Assembly (NCBI RefSeq): GCF_030767025.1
Contig: NZ_JASITE010000001.1
Location: 620,001-684,000 of the forward strand
Source of the DNA: Nocardia sp. CC227C
GTDB lineage: Bacteria; Actinomycetota; Actinomycetes; Mycobacteriales; Mycobacteriaceae
Length of the DNA: 64,000 bases
Direction: 5' to 3'
Part shown: piece after piece, positions 26,592-40,294 of the stretch
Layout of the letters: each line of letters opens with the position of its first letter
How positions within the stretch are numbered: the stretch's first letter is position 1
Notes under the pieces: generated by a model
Told to the model about the DNA's origin: nothing
The model's database searches: none
Seen by the model: the letters and a program-made list of their open reading frames with translations, nothing else
Program-made: the position numbers and the translations under genes

Positions 26592-26650
26592 GTCGGCCGA
26601 GGCGTCTCGGTACCGTCGAGGTCGCCGAACCCGGTTCACCGATCACGCGA

Positions 26651-26679
26651 GCGGCCCGTACCGGACCGGTACGGGCCGC
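26651..26679. terminator. Bidirectional terminator
   Basis: Perfect 12-bp stem GCGGCCCGTACC / GGTACGGGCCGC with a 5-nt loop, between the converging stress protein and HelD-like genes. Confidence 0.85.
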
Positions 26680-26701
26680 GGCGCTGTCCGCACCGGCGCA
26701 C

Positions 26702-28999
26702 TCAGGCGAGTCGCTGCAGCACCGGGGGCAGGTCCTCGGTGTGCACCACGGCCAGTCGCTGCGTCGCGCGGGTCAGGGCCACGTAGAGATCGTTCAGTCC
26801 GCGCGGCGATTCGCCGAGCAGCCGACCGGGCTCGACCAGGATGACCGCGTCGAATTCCAGGCCCTTCACATCGTGCACGGTGAGCACCCGCACCGAGTCG
26901 TCGGCCACCTCCGACAGGTCCGCCACCAGGTCGTGCGGCGCGATCACCGCCGTGGTGCCCGGATGTTCGGCCTCCGCGGCGACGAGCCGCTTCACCTCAT
27001 CGGCCAGCCCGGACGGCTCCACGCGCTGGGCGTGGGGGGCGAATCCGGAGTCGCGCACCGAGCGCGGCACACTGGCCCCGGGGTCGATCTCGGCCAGCAC
27101 ATCCGCCGCCACCGCCATGATCTCGGCCGGGGTGCGGTAGTTGACGGTGAGTTCGGTGAGCTTCCACCGCCGCGCCACATACGGTTCCAGCACCTGCTGC
27201 CACGACGATGCCCCGGCCGGATCGCCGGTCTGCGCCACATCGCCGACCGCGGTGATCCAGCGATTCGGGATGCGGCGCATGACCATTCGCCACGCCATCT
27301 CCGAAAGTTCCTGCGCCTCATCGACAATGACGTGGCCGTAGGTCCAGGTGCGGTCACCGGCGGCGCGTTCGGCGGTGGTCTCGCGGCGTCCCACCCGCTG
27401 GCGTTCGGCCAGCTGGCCGGCGTCGATCAGGTCGTAGGCCATCAGGATCTCGGGATCCAATTCGTCCTCGAGATCCTGCGGTGCGGAACCGGTGAGGATG
27501 TCGAGGGCGTCCTGCGCTTCGGCCAGTTGGGCGCGCCAGCGGCGGCGGGCGCGCTCGCGCTCCTCGGTATCGTCCACGCCGAGCAGTTCGGCCAGTTCGT
27601 CCAGCAGCGGCGCGTCGGCGGGGGAGAACTCGCCGCTGTCACCGCGCAGCAGTTCCCGGCGGTCCTGCTCGGAGAGCTTTCCGGCGGCCCGGGCCAGGCG
27701 CTTGGGATCGGCCCACAGCCCGCCCAGCACCTCCTGCGGTGTGAGGATGGGCCACAGCCGCGCGATGGCCCGCTGGATCTCCGGATCGGCCCGCATCTCG
27801 TCGCGGATCTCGGTGAGGTCGGTCTGCGACAGCAGGTTGCGCCCACCCAGCGGATTCGTGCCGATGAGTTCGGCCAGCTGGTCGGTCAGCGCGTCCACCA
27901 CCGAGGCGGCGAACACCGGCCGGGCCAGATTGTGCGGCCGCCGCGAGGACCGCGCCCGCCCGCGCGCCTTGGTGACGATCTTGCGGTCCAGGATCAGATC
28001 GTGGCCGTCGAAGTGCAGCCGGATCGGCTCCCCGGGCACCTCCTGCCGGTCCCGCACCGCCTTCTTCAAGACGTCGAGCATGTCGAGCGAGCCCTTGAGC
28101 TCCCCCGCGCGCAGCGAATCCTCCAGCGTCGCACGGACTCCCGGATACAGATCGCCGATGGTGGACAGCAGCACGCCGGTCTCGCCGAGCGAGGGCAGCA
28201 CCTGGCCGATGTAGTCCAGGAAGGTGGAGTTCGGCCCGATGATGAGCACGCCCGCCTTGTCCAGCTGCTGGCGGTAGGTGTACAGCAGATAGGCGGCGCG
28301 GTGCAGCGCCACGGCGGTCTTGCCGGTGCCCGGCCCGCCCTGCACCACCAGCACGCTCTTGTGCTCGGACCGGATGATGGCGTCCTGCTCGCCCTGAATG
28401 GTCTCGACGATGTCGTTCATATGCCCGGTGCGGGCGGCATTGAGCGCGGCCAGCAGGGCGCTCTCGCTGCCGACGCCGCCGTCGGAGTCGATGGCCCCCG
28501 CGCGCTGGGCGGCCTCCAGATCCAGGTATTCGTCGGTGACGGCGGTGACCTTGCGATTGCGCGAGCGGATGTGCCGCCGCCGGGTCACCCCGTCCGGTGC
28601 GGCGGTGGTGGCCAGATAGAACGGCCGGGCCAGGGGCGCGCGCCAATCCAGCAGCAGGGTCTCGTAGTCGGCGTCCTCGTCGAGGATGCCGATGCGGCCG
28701 ATATAGCGGTGTTCGCCGTCGCCGTCGCCGCTCGGCTCACCGTCCGCGGTGGCCGCCAGGTCGATGCGCCCGAAGCACAGGCCGTGTTCGGCGGCATCGT
28801 ATTTGGCCAGGTCCTCGTGGTACAGCTGGGTGAACGATTCGCGCTCGCTGCGGGCCTGCGGGGTGCCGCCGGTTTCCAGCAGTACGGTGCGTAGTCGGCG
28901 CTGCGCGTAGCGGCGCATCCCGTCCAGCCGCTCGTACAGCAGCGTCAGATGCCGCTGTTCCCGCTCCAGCTCCGCGGTATCGGAGTCGGTCGCGGACAC
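26702..28999 (-). CDS. HelD/HelR-type RNA polymerase-recycling ATPase
   Basis: A 765-residue UvrD/Rep-fold protein. The N-terminal coiled coil (AELEREQRHLTLLYERLDGMRRYA) is followed by FGRIDL and YIGRIGILDE and by Walker A GGPGTGKT. The C-terminal helicase half has VIVDEAQELSEMAWRMVMRR, WKLTELTVNYRTPAEIM, VLTVHDVKGLEFD and LYVALTRATQRL. N-terminal architecture and length match actinobacterial HelD/HelR, which pull stalled or rifamycin-blocked RNA polymerase off DNA, rather than DNA helicases. Start: GTG 28999 has GAGGAG 6 nt upstream; TTG 29026 (AAGGAG 7 nt upstream) and GTG 29044 are alternatives. Confidence 0.88.
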   Translation of the reverse strand: MSATDSDTAELEREQRHLTLLYERLDGMRRYAQRRLRTVLLETGGTPQARSERESFTQLYHEDLAKYDAAEHGLCFGRIDLAATADGEPSGDGDGEHRYIGRIGILDEDADYETLLLDWRAPLARPFYLATTAAPDGVTRRRHIRSRNRKVTAVTDEYLDLEAAQRAGAIDSDGGVGSESALLAALNAARTGHMNDIVETIQGEQDAIIRSEHKSVLVVQGGPGTGKTAVALHRAAYLLYTYRQQLDKAGVLIIGPNSTFLDYIGQVLPSLGETGVLLSTIGDLYPGVRATLEDSLRAGELKGSLDMLDVLKKAVRDRQEVPGEPIRLHFDGHDLILDRKIVTKARGRARSSRRPHNLARPVFAASVVDALTDQLAELIGTNPLGGRNLLSQTDLTEIRDEMRADPEIQRAIARLWPILTPQEVLGGLWADPKRLARAAGKLSEQDRRELLRGDSGEFSPADAPLLDELAELLGVDDTEERERARRRWRAQLAEAQDALDILTGSAPQDLEDELDPEILMAYDLIDAGQLAERQRVGRRETTAERAAGDRTWTYGHVIVDEAQELSEMAWRMVMRRIPNRWITAVGDVAQTGDPAGASSWQQVLEPYVARRWKLTELTVNYRTPAEIMAVAADVLAEIDPGASVPRSVRDSGFAPHAQRVEPSGLADEVKRLVAAEAEHPGTTAVIAPHDLVADLSEVADDSVRVLTVHDVKGLEFDAVILVEPGRLLGESPRGLNDLYVALTRATQRLAVVHTEDLPPVLQRLA

Positions 29000-29155
29000 A
29001 GGACGCTCCTCGGTGAGGTCGGGCAAAGCGGAACTCCTTGTCACCGCGCGGATACACGCGCAACGTTCGAGAACAGAGCAGTCGAGTCTAGTTCCCCTCG
29101 GCCGACCCCGCCGTATCCGCAGGTGAGACGTCGGCGGTGAGTTCGAACACGGCTC

Positions 29156-30496
29156 TCAGGAGGCGTGGGTGCTGTTGGGGCGCCGGGTCACGGGGGAGCT
29201 GTCGCGGTGGCCCGGTGGCTTGGCACGGTACATCGCCACATCGGCGTCGTGCAGGACGGCCTCGGGGGTGCGGGAGTCGCCGGGGTGCAGCGGGGTGATG
29301 CCGATGGAGGCGTCCACCTGGATGCGGTGACCGCGCGCGATGATCGGTTCGGCCATGGCCTGGCGCAGGCGGGACACCAGCGCCTCCAGATCCTCGCCGA
29401 GGGTGCGGCCGGACAGCAGCACCAGGAATTCGTCGCCGCCGATCCGCCCCACGATGTCGTCGGTGCGCAGGCCGCGCTGCAAGCGCTGGGCCACGATCTG
29501 CAGCACGGTGTCGCCGATGGCGTGGCCGAGGGTGTCGTTGATGGTTTTGAAGCCGTCCAGGTCGATGAACAGCACGGTGGACACCGGCAGATCCTCGGTG
29601 GTGCCCAGCGCCGCCGCCAGGCGGGAGAGCACCAGCGCCCGGTTGGCCAGCCCGGTGAGCGGGTCGTGGGTGGCCTGGTACTCCAATTGCCTTCGGCTGG
29701 CCCGGAATTCGGTGATGTCGTTGAACGACGACACCGCCGAGGACTGTGGGTCGCCGGGATTGAGCAGGCGGCTCGATCCGGACAGCCAGCGGCGCTGCCC
29801 GTCCGGCCGGTCCACGCCGAACACGTAGCCGACCACGGTCTCCCCGGTGGCCAGGGTGCGCGCCACCGGATGGCGGGTGGGCGGCAGCGTCATGGCGTTG
29901 GCGTCGAGCAGGGTCAGCGGCAGCGCGTAGATCGGGGTGCCGACCAGATCCTCGCCCTCGTGGCCGAAGATGCGCAGCGCCGCCGGATTGATGGATTCGA
30001 TGCGGCCCCGCCGGTCTATCACCACCACGCCCTCCTCGAGTTGCGAGACCACGGTGGTGAAGTGCTGCTCGGCCCGGCGCTGCGCGGCCTCGGCGGCCCG
30101 TTGGGCGGTCAGGTCGTGAATGACCACCTGGTAGGCGAGCCGGTTGTGCCAGGCGGTGAGCACCGAGACGGTCTCCACGTCCAGCAGCGTGCCGTCGGCG
30201 CGGACCAGGGTCATCTCGGCGGGTTCGGAGGCGGCCCCGGCCTCGGTGAGGCGGCCGATGCGCGCCAGCATGCCGGGGACCGAGGCGGGATCGACGAAGC
30301 GGGTCACCGGCTGGCCGACGAGATCTTCGGTACTGTCCGCGCCTAGTAACCGGACGATTGCCGGATTGGCGTAGACGAGGATGCCCCGCTCGTGCACCAC
30401 CACCCCGTCGGGGCTGTGCTCGACCAGGGATCGGTACCGCTGAGCCAGTTGTTCGGCATCGGTCGGGTCATTTGCCCGATCGTTACCCACTTCCAC
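29156..30496 (-). CDS. Diguanylate cyclase with two PAS domains
   Basis: A 446-residue protein. PAS 1 (about residues 20-130: YRSLVEHSPDGVVVHERGILVYANPAIVRLLG), PAS 2 (about 145-260: EEGVVVIDRRGRIESINPAALRIFG) and a GGDEF domain from DPLTGLANRALVL, with the active-site loop RIGGDEFLVLL intact. It should make cyclic di-GMP from two GTP in response to a signal sensed by PAS. No EAL domain and no membrane helix are present. GTG 30496 is chosen because GGGGG lies 7 nt upstream. It diverges from the ketosynthase gene at 30687. Confidence 0.9.
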   Translation of the reverse strand: MEVGNDRANDPTDAEQLAQRYRSLVEHSPDGVVVHERGILVYANPAIVRLLGADSTEDLVGQPVTRFVDPASVPGMLARIGRLTEAGAASEPAEMTLVRADGTLLDVETVSVLTAWHNRLAYQVVIHDLTAQRAAEAAQRRAEQHFTTVVSQLEEGVVVIDRRGRIESINPAALRIFGHEGEDLVGTPIYALPLTLLDANAMTLPPTRHPVARTLATGETVVGYVFGVDRPDGQRRWLSGSSRLLNPGDPQSSAVSSFNDITEFRASRRQLEYQATHDPLTGLANRALVLSRLAAALGTTEDLPVSTVLFIDLDGFKTINDTLGHAIGDTVLQIVAQRLQRGLRTDDIVGRIGGDEFLVLLSGRTLGEDLEALVSRLRQAMAEPIIARGHRIQVDASIGITPLHPGDSRTPEAVLHDADVAMYRAKPPGHRDSSPVTRRPNSTHAS

Positions 30497-30531
30497 GTGT
30501 GTACCCCCTGATCGTCGTCGACTCACGTCGG

Positions 30532-30572
30532 TGGAGCACGGGATCATTGTCCTTGGAGCACGGGATCACTGT
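30532..30572. repeat. 19-bp direct repeat in a divergent promoter region
   Basis: TGGAGCACGGGATCATTGT (30532-30550) and TGGAGCACGGGATCACTGT (30554-30572) differ at one base and have a 22-bp period, about two turns of DNA. The repeat lies between the GGDEF and ketosynthase genes and looks like a double activator or repressor site. Confidence 0.65.
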
Positions 30573-30686
30573 GTGCCGGGTGGCGGCGGTGCACGGTCCC
30601 GGCGGTATTGAATGAATCACAATCCCGCACTGCATCGGGACCCGATTGGCGATCATTACAGGCACCAGCTCGCGAAGGAGCGATGC

Positions 30687-31877
30687 ATGACCAGTAGTAC
30701 GTCGAAGTCCGCGGCACAGCACCAAGATCATATGACCATTGCCGGGATAGGCGCGGTCACCGGTTACGGCTGGGGCCGCGAGACCCTCTGGGAAGGTTTG
30801 CTGAGCGGTAAGCCCGCCGCCCGACTCTTTCCAGGGTACGGGCCGGATCGCGATCGCCAAGGATGGGTGGCGCGTGTCCCCGACGGCGGCGATCCGGAGG
30901 TGAGCCCGAGTCGCTACGGGCGTGCTGTGCAGCAGGCGGCGCGCGAGGCCGTCGCCGACGCCACCGAGCGCGGCTGGCGGCCCGGCCGCCGGGTGGGACT
31001 GCTGCACGCCATCGTGCTCGGCGACGTCTACGAATGGCGCGACTTCTACGTCGTCGACGGTGCTCGCCGCCGCAATCGCGACTATCTGCGCCTGCTGCCC
31101 TCCACGCCCATCGCGATGCTCATGCGGGAGTTCGGATTTCACGGCCCGTCCATGAACGTCACCGCGGCGTGCAGCTCCAGCAATGTCGCCCTGATCACCG
31201 CCCAGCTGTGGCTGGACAGCGGTTTCGCCGACGACGTGCTGGTGGTGGCCAGTGACCTGTCCGCCACGCCGGATATGGTCGAGCCGTTCGTGCAGCTGGG
31301 CGCGGCGGTGGTGGACGCCGAACCGCTGCAGGCGTGCCGCCCCTTCCAGGCGGGCAGTCGCGGCTTCGGCTTCGGCGAGGCGTCGGTCGGCTTCGTCCTC
31401 ACCCGGACCGCCGAACGGCCGTACGCGAGCGTGCTGGGCGGCGCCATGTCCAATGACGCCTACCACGTGCTCTCGGTGGAGCCCTCGCACGAGCAGATCT
31501 TCGACTGCGTGCACCGTGCCCTCGAGCATGCCGGAATCCGCCCGGAGCAGGTGGACTACTTCAACACCCACGGCTCCGGCACCAAGCAGTGCGACGACGC
31601 CGAGACCGCGGTGCTGGAGCGGATCCTGGGGGGCCGGCCCCGGGTCACCGCGCTCAAGCCGCTGGCCGGACACTGCCAGGCCGCGTCGGCGGGCGTCGAG
31701 GTCGCGGCCGCGGCCATCGGCTACGACCGGGGCATCGTGGCCGCCGCCCCGATCGTGGCGGCCGCGCACGCCCGACTACTCGACGGCCCGACCCCCATGA
31801 GCGGCGGTATCACGCTCAAGACCGCGCTCGGGATGGGCGGGCACAATTCCGCGGTGGTGCTCGGCCCGGCACGCTGA
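30687..31877 (+). CDS. Beta-ketoacyl synthase (KAS II-like), orphan
   Basis: A 396-residue thiolase-fold condensing enzyme. The active-site Cys162 lies in TAACSSSN, His295 in NTHGSGT and His329 in LKPLAGHCQA, so the Cys-His-His triad is complete. ITLKTALGMGGHNSAVVL is the C-terminal KAS signature. It would condense acyl and malonyl thioesters. There is no acyl carrier protein, ketoreductase or chain length factor nearby, so it stands alone. The insertion WRDFYVVDGARRRNRDYLRLL and the TLWEGLLSGKP start are like KAS proteins outside primary fatty acid synthesis. ATG 30687 has GAAGGAG 6 nt upstream. Confidence 0.88.
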   Translation: MTSSTSKSAAQHQDHMTIAGIGAVTGYGWGRETLWEGLLSGKPAARLFPGYGPDRDRQGWVARVPDGGDPEVSPSRYGRAVQQAAREAVADATERGWRPGRRVGLLHAIVLGDVYEWRDFYVVDGARRRNRDYLRLLPSTPIAMLMREFGFHGPSMNVTAACSSSNVALITAQLWLDSGFADDVLVVASDLSATPDMVEPFVQLGAAVVDAEPLQACRPFQAGSRGFGFGEASVGFVLTRTAERPYASVLGGAMSNDAYHVLSVEPSHEQIFDCVHRALEHAGIRPEQVDYFNTHGSGTKQCDDAETAVLERILGGRPRVTALKPLAGHCQAASAGVEVAAAAIGYDRGIVAAAPIVAAAHARLLDGPTPMSGGITLKTALGMGGHNSAVVLGPAR

Positions 31878-32140
31878 GGCCGCGGCACCGGCTGCGCCGC
31901 ACCGTCGGCGAGAGCGCCGAACACCGGTCCGTCGCGGTCCGCTGGGGTGCGGCCCTGTCGAGCACGACGTGAGCCCCGTCCACGCCGGGTTGAGCGCCGG
32001 GCGGCTTGCCCCTCGTGTGTGGCGGCGGCCTGTTTCCTGGGCGGGCCGTACGGGCGGTGCGGAGGTGCCGACCGCGGGCTCGCGCTGCCACTCAGCCCCG
32101 GGTGTGCCCATCGGTGGTGGTCTCAGTGCGGTGGCGGGGC
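31878..32140. other. Spacer between convergent genes
   Basis: 263 bp between the ends of the ketosynthase and sensor-kinase genes. GC-rich, no convincing coding frame; short GGCTCAGTGCAGTGGCG-like repeats (CAGTGCGGTGGCG, CAGTGCAGTGGCG) at 32124-32155. Confidence 0.4.
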
Positions 32141-33910
<1,770 letters not shown>

Positions 33911-33983
33911 CTACGAGCGGTCGCGGGGGTCCATCGGTGGTTCGCCATGGTTTTGCAGGAAAATTTTGCTGAAATATGACCGA

Positions 33984-34003
33984 GTGAGGACTTTAGGCCC
34001 TGT
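33984..34003 (+). promoter_or_regulatory. DosR (DevR)-like box
   Basis: GTGAGGACTTTAGGCCCTGT matches the core of the mycobacterial DosR consensus TTSGGGACTWWAGTCCCSAA (13-14 of 20 positions, core GGACTTTAGGCCC). It lies about 87 bp before the hibernation-factor start and next to a DosS-like kinase gene, which strengthens the call. Confidence 0.7.
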
Positions 34004-34089
34004 CACGCTCCGCGGTCGGAGTGCTGCCATAGACGAGGGTTGCCGGATCGAGATCAACAGTCGTGATCGACAAGAAAGCGGGGACGGCG

Positions 34090-34908
34090 ATGGGCGCATA
34101 CGACGTGTGGTCGAGCGGTATCGATCCCGATTTCGTAGTCGCCACCCGCGGTCCGGCGCCCGCCACCGAGGTCACCAGGGTGGTGCGCGGCGTGGGCCGA
34201 ATCCTGCGCAGGCATGGCGTCGAGGGCGCGGTGCGGGCGCGGCTGGAGTGGTCCACGACCGACGCACCCACCCTGGTGCAGGTGGTGCTGCGCTGGGTGG
34301 GCCGCGCGGTGGGCACGGAATACCGGGTGCAGGTCGCCGGACCGGGGCGGTTCGCGGTGACATTCGCGCTGGAACGCCTCGATCTGCGCCTAGAGTGTGG
34401 GCCGGAGGAGCCATCCCGACCATGGCCCGACCCTGCCCGGCCCACACTCGCCGTGGTCAGCGAGCCGCGACCGATCGTGCGGCGCAAGGACCGCCGACTC
34501 CAGGTGATCTCGGCGGCGCACGCCGCCCGCGTCCTGGACGCCATGGACTACGACGCGCACCTGTTCACCGACGCCGAGTCCGGATCGGACGCGATGGTGT
34601 GCTGGACCGGGCCGCTCGGCGTGCGGACACTGCGGCAGCGGGACGGCATACCGGTCCTCACCGATGACGAGGCCGCCGAACGGCTCTGCCGTCGTGGACT
34701 CCCGTACCTGTTCTACGGCCTTCCCGACACCGACCGGGGGCGGCTGCTGTACCGCCGCTTCGACGGCGATCTCGGACTGGTGACGCCCGCCACCGACGAA
34801 CGCGGCTGCGGCGACCGGGCCGCGCAGTCACGTATCGTGGGCAGCGCCTGCTTCCGACCCACGGTGCAGAGCGCGACCGCGGTGCGGCGCCTCCCCATCC
34901 TCGACTGA
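34090..34908 (+). CDS. RafH-like ribosome hibernation promoting factor
   Basis: A 272-residue protein with an N-terminal S30AE-like domain (about 10-105) and two C-terminal sigma-54-modulation/S30AE_C modules: IVRRKDRRLQVISAAHAARVL then DAMDYDAHLFTDAESGSDAMV, and LPYLFYGLPDTDRGRLLYRRFDGDLGLVTP. Length and twin C-terminal modules match mycobacterial RafH (MSMEG_3935; Rv0079 class), which stabilises 70S ribosomes in hypoxia under DosR control. The DosR-like box upstream supports the same wiring. ATG 34090 has GGGGAC upstream; GTG 34063 is an alternative. The C-terminal end (after LGLVTP) is variable. Confidence 0.87.
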   Translation: MGAYDVWSSGIDPDFVVATRGPAPATEVTRVVRGVGRILRRHGVEGAVRARLEWSTTDAPTLVQVVLRWVGRAVGTEYRVQVAGPGRFAVTFALERLDLRLECGPEEPSRPWPDPARPTLAVVSEPRPIVRRKDRRLQVISAAHAARVLDAMDYDAHLFTDAESGSDAMVCWTGPLGVRTLRQRDGIPVLTDDEAAERLCRRGLPYLFYGLPDTDRGRLLYRRFDGDLGLVTPATDERGCGDRAAQSRIVGSACFRPTVQSATAVRRLPILD

Positions 34909-34948
34909 ATTACGTCGTTGACCAGCGTCGCAGTGCGCGTCGCGAAAC

Positions 34949-34971
34949 TTGTCGGTGGGCGCGCATAGCAT
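34949..34971 (+). promoter_or_regulatory. PafBC-type DNA-damage promoter of uvrA
   Basis: TTGTCGGTG (34949-34957), 8 bp, TAGCAT (34966-34971): an exact fit to TTGTCRGTG-N8-TAnnnT, the same motif as upstream of uvrB. It gives a leader of about 40 nt with a GGAAGG ribosome site. Confidence 0.8.
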
Positions 34972-35018
34972 GGCGTCGGGGGTAACTCTGGATGCCGAAA
35001 CGTTGGAAGGACAGCCCT

Positions 35019-38096
<3,078 letters not shown>

Positions 38097-38144
38097 CCAG
38101 CACACGTGGAGTGCGCCGCCGCGACGATCGGTGCCGCGAACGGC

Positions 38145-38178
38145 GAGCGGCCCGGAGCCTTTCGGCCCCGGGCCGCTC
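38145..38178 (+). terminator. uvrA terminator
   Basis: Perfect 11-bp stem GAGCGGCCCGG / CCGGGCCGCTC around a 12-nt loop. Confidence 0.8.
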
Positions 38179-38426
38179 AGCCGCCGGGGGCCTCGGCCCG
38201 CTTCTTCGGGTGACGGCGACACCCCACGATTGGTCGCCGTGCCCGGCCTCGGTGCGCCCCGGCTGTGGTCGGCCATCGCACGAATGCCCCGGCGGGGGCG
38301 GCCATCGCACGAAGTCGATCGCCGCGTTCGAATCCCGCCGTTCGCATCCCTTGGCCGGATCGGCGCAGTCGACGAGTGTCCTGGCGGGCGAATTGTCTGT
38401 CGACCTGGATTGCGCGACAGGCCGTA
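38179..38426. other. Spacer, nothing recognised
   Basis: About 250 bp between convergent uvrA and the SDR gene. Contains an imperfect repeat of GGTCGGCCATCGCACGAA / GCGGCCATCGCACGAAG (38267-38313). No coding frame seems real. Confidence 0.45.
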
Positions 38427-39212
38427 TCAGACCATCGCGCCCGGAATGGCCGCGACCAGGCCGCCGTCGATGACCAGGTCCTGGCCGTTGATGTAGGCGG
38501 CCTCGTCGGAGGCGAGGAAGGCGACCGCTGCCGCCACTTCGTCCGCGGTTCCGGTGCGGCCCGCGGCGACCGCGGCCACCACCTCGGTGGCGGCGTCGGG
38601 GGAGACGTTGTCGTGGAACATGGGGGTTTCGATGTAGCCGGGGCTCACCGAGTTCACCCGAATTCCCCTGGGGGCCAGGTCCGCCGCGAGGGTGCGGGCC
38701 AGATTGTGGACGGCGGCCTTGGTGGCCGCGTACAGCGCGCCGCCGGGCATCCCGCGGTGCAGGGTCCAGGAGGCGTTGATCACGATCGCGCCGCCATCGG
38801 CCAGCAGCGGCAGCGTCTTCTGGATGGTGAAGAACACGCCCTTGAAGTTGACGTCCACCACACGGTCGAATTCGGCTTCGGAGATCTCGCCGCTGGGCTG
38901 GAACGAGGCCACGCCCGCATTGGCGAAGACCGCGTCGAGCCGCCCGTAGCGCTCGCGGATCGCGTCCACCAGCGCGTCGATCTCCGCTAGTTCGGCCACA
39001 TCGCCCCGCACCGCGAGCAGATGGTCCCCGGACCCACCCGCCACGGAACGCAGCTCGGCGACGGCGGCGTCCAAGCGGGCCTTGTCGCGTCCGGTGATGA
39101 CAACCATCGCGCCCTCCGCCAGCAGCCGCCGCGCGGCGGCCAGCCCCATACCGCTGGTGCCGCCGGTAACCAGCGCGACCTTGTTCTCGAATCGGGAAGT
39201 GCTGTGCGTCAT
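38427..39212 (-). CDS. Short-chain dehydrogenase/reductase
   Basis: A 261-residue classical SDR: NAD(P)-binding TGGTSGMG (residues 16-23), DVAELAEIDALVD, the NAG motif in FANAGVASF, catalytic Ser in NASWTLHRG and Y-x-x-x-K in YAATKAAVHNLARTL, with PGYIETPMF and the C-terminal INGQDLVIDGG. Arg40 in VVITGRDKARL suggests NADP(H). The substrate is unknown. Start ATG 39212 fits the family; no strong ribosome site. Nothing in the 185 bp upstream looks like a gene. Confidence 0.9.
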   Translation of the reverse strand: MTHSTSRFENKVALVTGGTSGMGLAAARRLLAEGAMVVITGRDKARLDAAVAELRSVAGGSGDHLLAVRGDVAELAEIDALVDAIRERYGRLDAVFANAGVASFQPSGEISEAEFDRVVDVNFKGVFFTIQKTLPLLADGGAIVINASWTLHRGMPGGALYAATKAAVHNLARTLAADLAPRGIRVNSVSPGYIETPMFHDNVSPDAATEVVAAVAAGRTGTADEVAAAVAFLASDEAAYINGQDLVIDGGLVAAIPGAMV

Positions 39213-39397
39213 GGTGTCGACTCTGCCGATGTCACGGCGGGGCAAACAGTGCCCATACAACCTGGGTTTGCCACCACCAGGCTGCGGCTGCGCACGTCTC
39301 GGTCGAGAAGGACAACTAGGCAGGCCGTCACCGTGATGACGAGACAGGTCGTGATGGTCGCGACGACGAGCCCCCTGGTCCGCAGCTTGTACGTGGC

Positions 39398-40294
39398 TCA
39401 GAGAGCTGTCCATGTCCAGGGCCTCGGCACAAGTCCCCGGAGGCACGCGATGCGGTGATCGGATTCGATTGCGGCTGTGTGCCTCGCATCCGATCGGCTG
39501 ATCGCGAAGCCAACCCATCGAAGTTCTTGGATGTCGGCGAGCACTCGATAGCTGGGCCATCGGGTCACGTCGTAGCCGCCGTAAGCGGTGACGAAGCTGT
39601 GATACTGACTATCGGTGATCCGCCGGAAATCGGTGTAGTCGACGGCCAGCTGGACAAGATCCCACTCACGCCAGCCCACGGAGACCTTGTCGAGGTCTAG
39701 TACGGTGGGCTCGCCGGAGAAGGGCACCACGAGGTTCGCTTGCCATGCGTCGCCGTGTATCACGCATTCCGTTGCCGGGTAGTCGATTTCGTTGTACTGC
39801 TGTCGAAGTCGCGTGCAATGGTCCAAGAGCCATGAACGATCGCCCGCATCGATGGTGATCGCGGACTCGATGCGTTCTCGCAATCCGTCGAATGGCGTGT
39901 AGCTCGGTAGCTGGAAATCGGTTGGTGGTGCCAGAGCATGCAGCCGTCGTAGCACGTTGCCCAGCTCTTCGGGGGTGGACGGTCTGTGTTCGGGGATCAG
40001 TTTCCACCAGGTCACCGGTCTTTCGTCGACCACCGCAGGTTGGGGGATCGAGTCCACCGCCTGCACTGTCGCAATTCGGTTTCGATTGAGCCATTGGGAA
40101 ATGCAGAGTTCCCGTTGTGCGGTCTGGTAGCTGTGAGGTTCGCCTATCCGGGCCACGATCCCGTTGGGCAACTCGATGACAGCATGGGAGCCGTCGCGAA
40201 TCATCACAGCGCCATGGGTGTCGATGCCACTGAGCTTCGCTGCGCGAGAAAGAATCTCGTAGGCATTGTGGTGCAGTCCGGAGTGGTGGTTCAT
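39398..40294 (-). CDS. APH-fold phosphotransferase
   Basis: A 298-residue kinase-like protein of the aminoglycoside phosphotransferase/choline kinase fold. The catalytic loop is VIHGDAWQANLV with metal-binding VLDLDKVSVG; the N-terminal lobe has HAVIELPNGIVARIG. It could phosphorylate a small hydroxyl compound (antibiotic, choline or sugar). It overlaps the XRE/TPR regulator by 4 nt (ATGA), so the two are translated together. Base composition is less GC-rich than the neighbours, in line with an acquired island. The long C-terminus after FVTAYGGYD is not unusual. Confidence 0.87.
   Translation of the reverse strand: MNHHSGLHHNAYEILSRAAKLSGIDTHGAVMIRDGSHAVIELPNGIVARIGEPHSYQTAQRELCISQWLNRNRIATVQAVDSIPQPAVVDERPVTWWKLIPEHRPSTPEELGNVLRRLHALAPPTDFQLPSYTPFDGLRERIESAITIDAGDRSWLLDHCTRLRQQYNEIDYPATECVIHGDAWQANLVVPFSGEPTVLDLDKVSVGWREWDLVQLAVDYTDFRRITDSQYHSFVTAYGGYDVTRWPSYRVLADIQELRWVGFAISRSDARHTAAIESDHRIACLRGLVPRPWTWTAL

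Noticed and set aside
29000..29155. Rifamycin-associated element before the HelD/HelR-like gene
   Set aside because: I found no convincing inverted GGGGCTT-type element; only a short GTTCGAGAAC palindrome, which also does not fit the LexA box.
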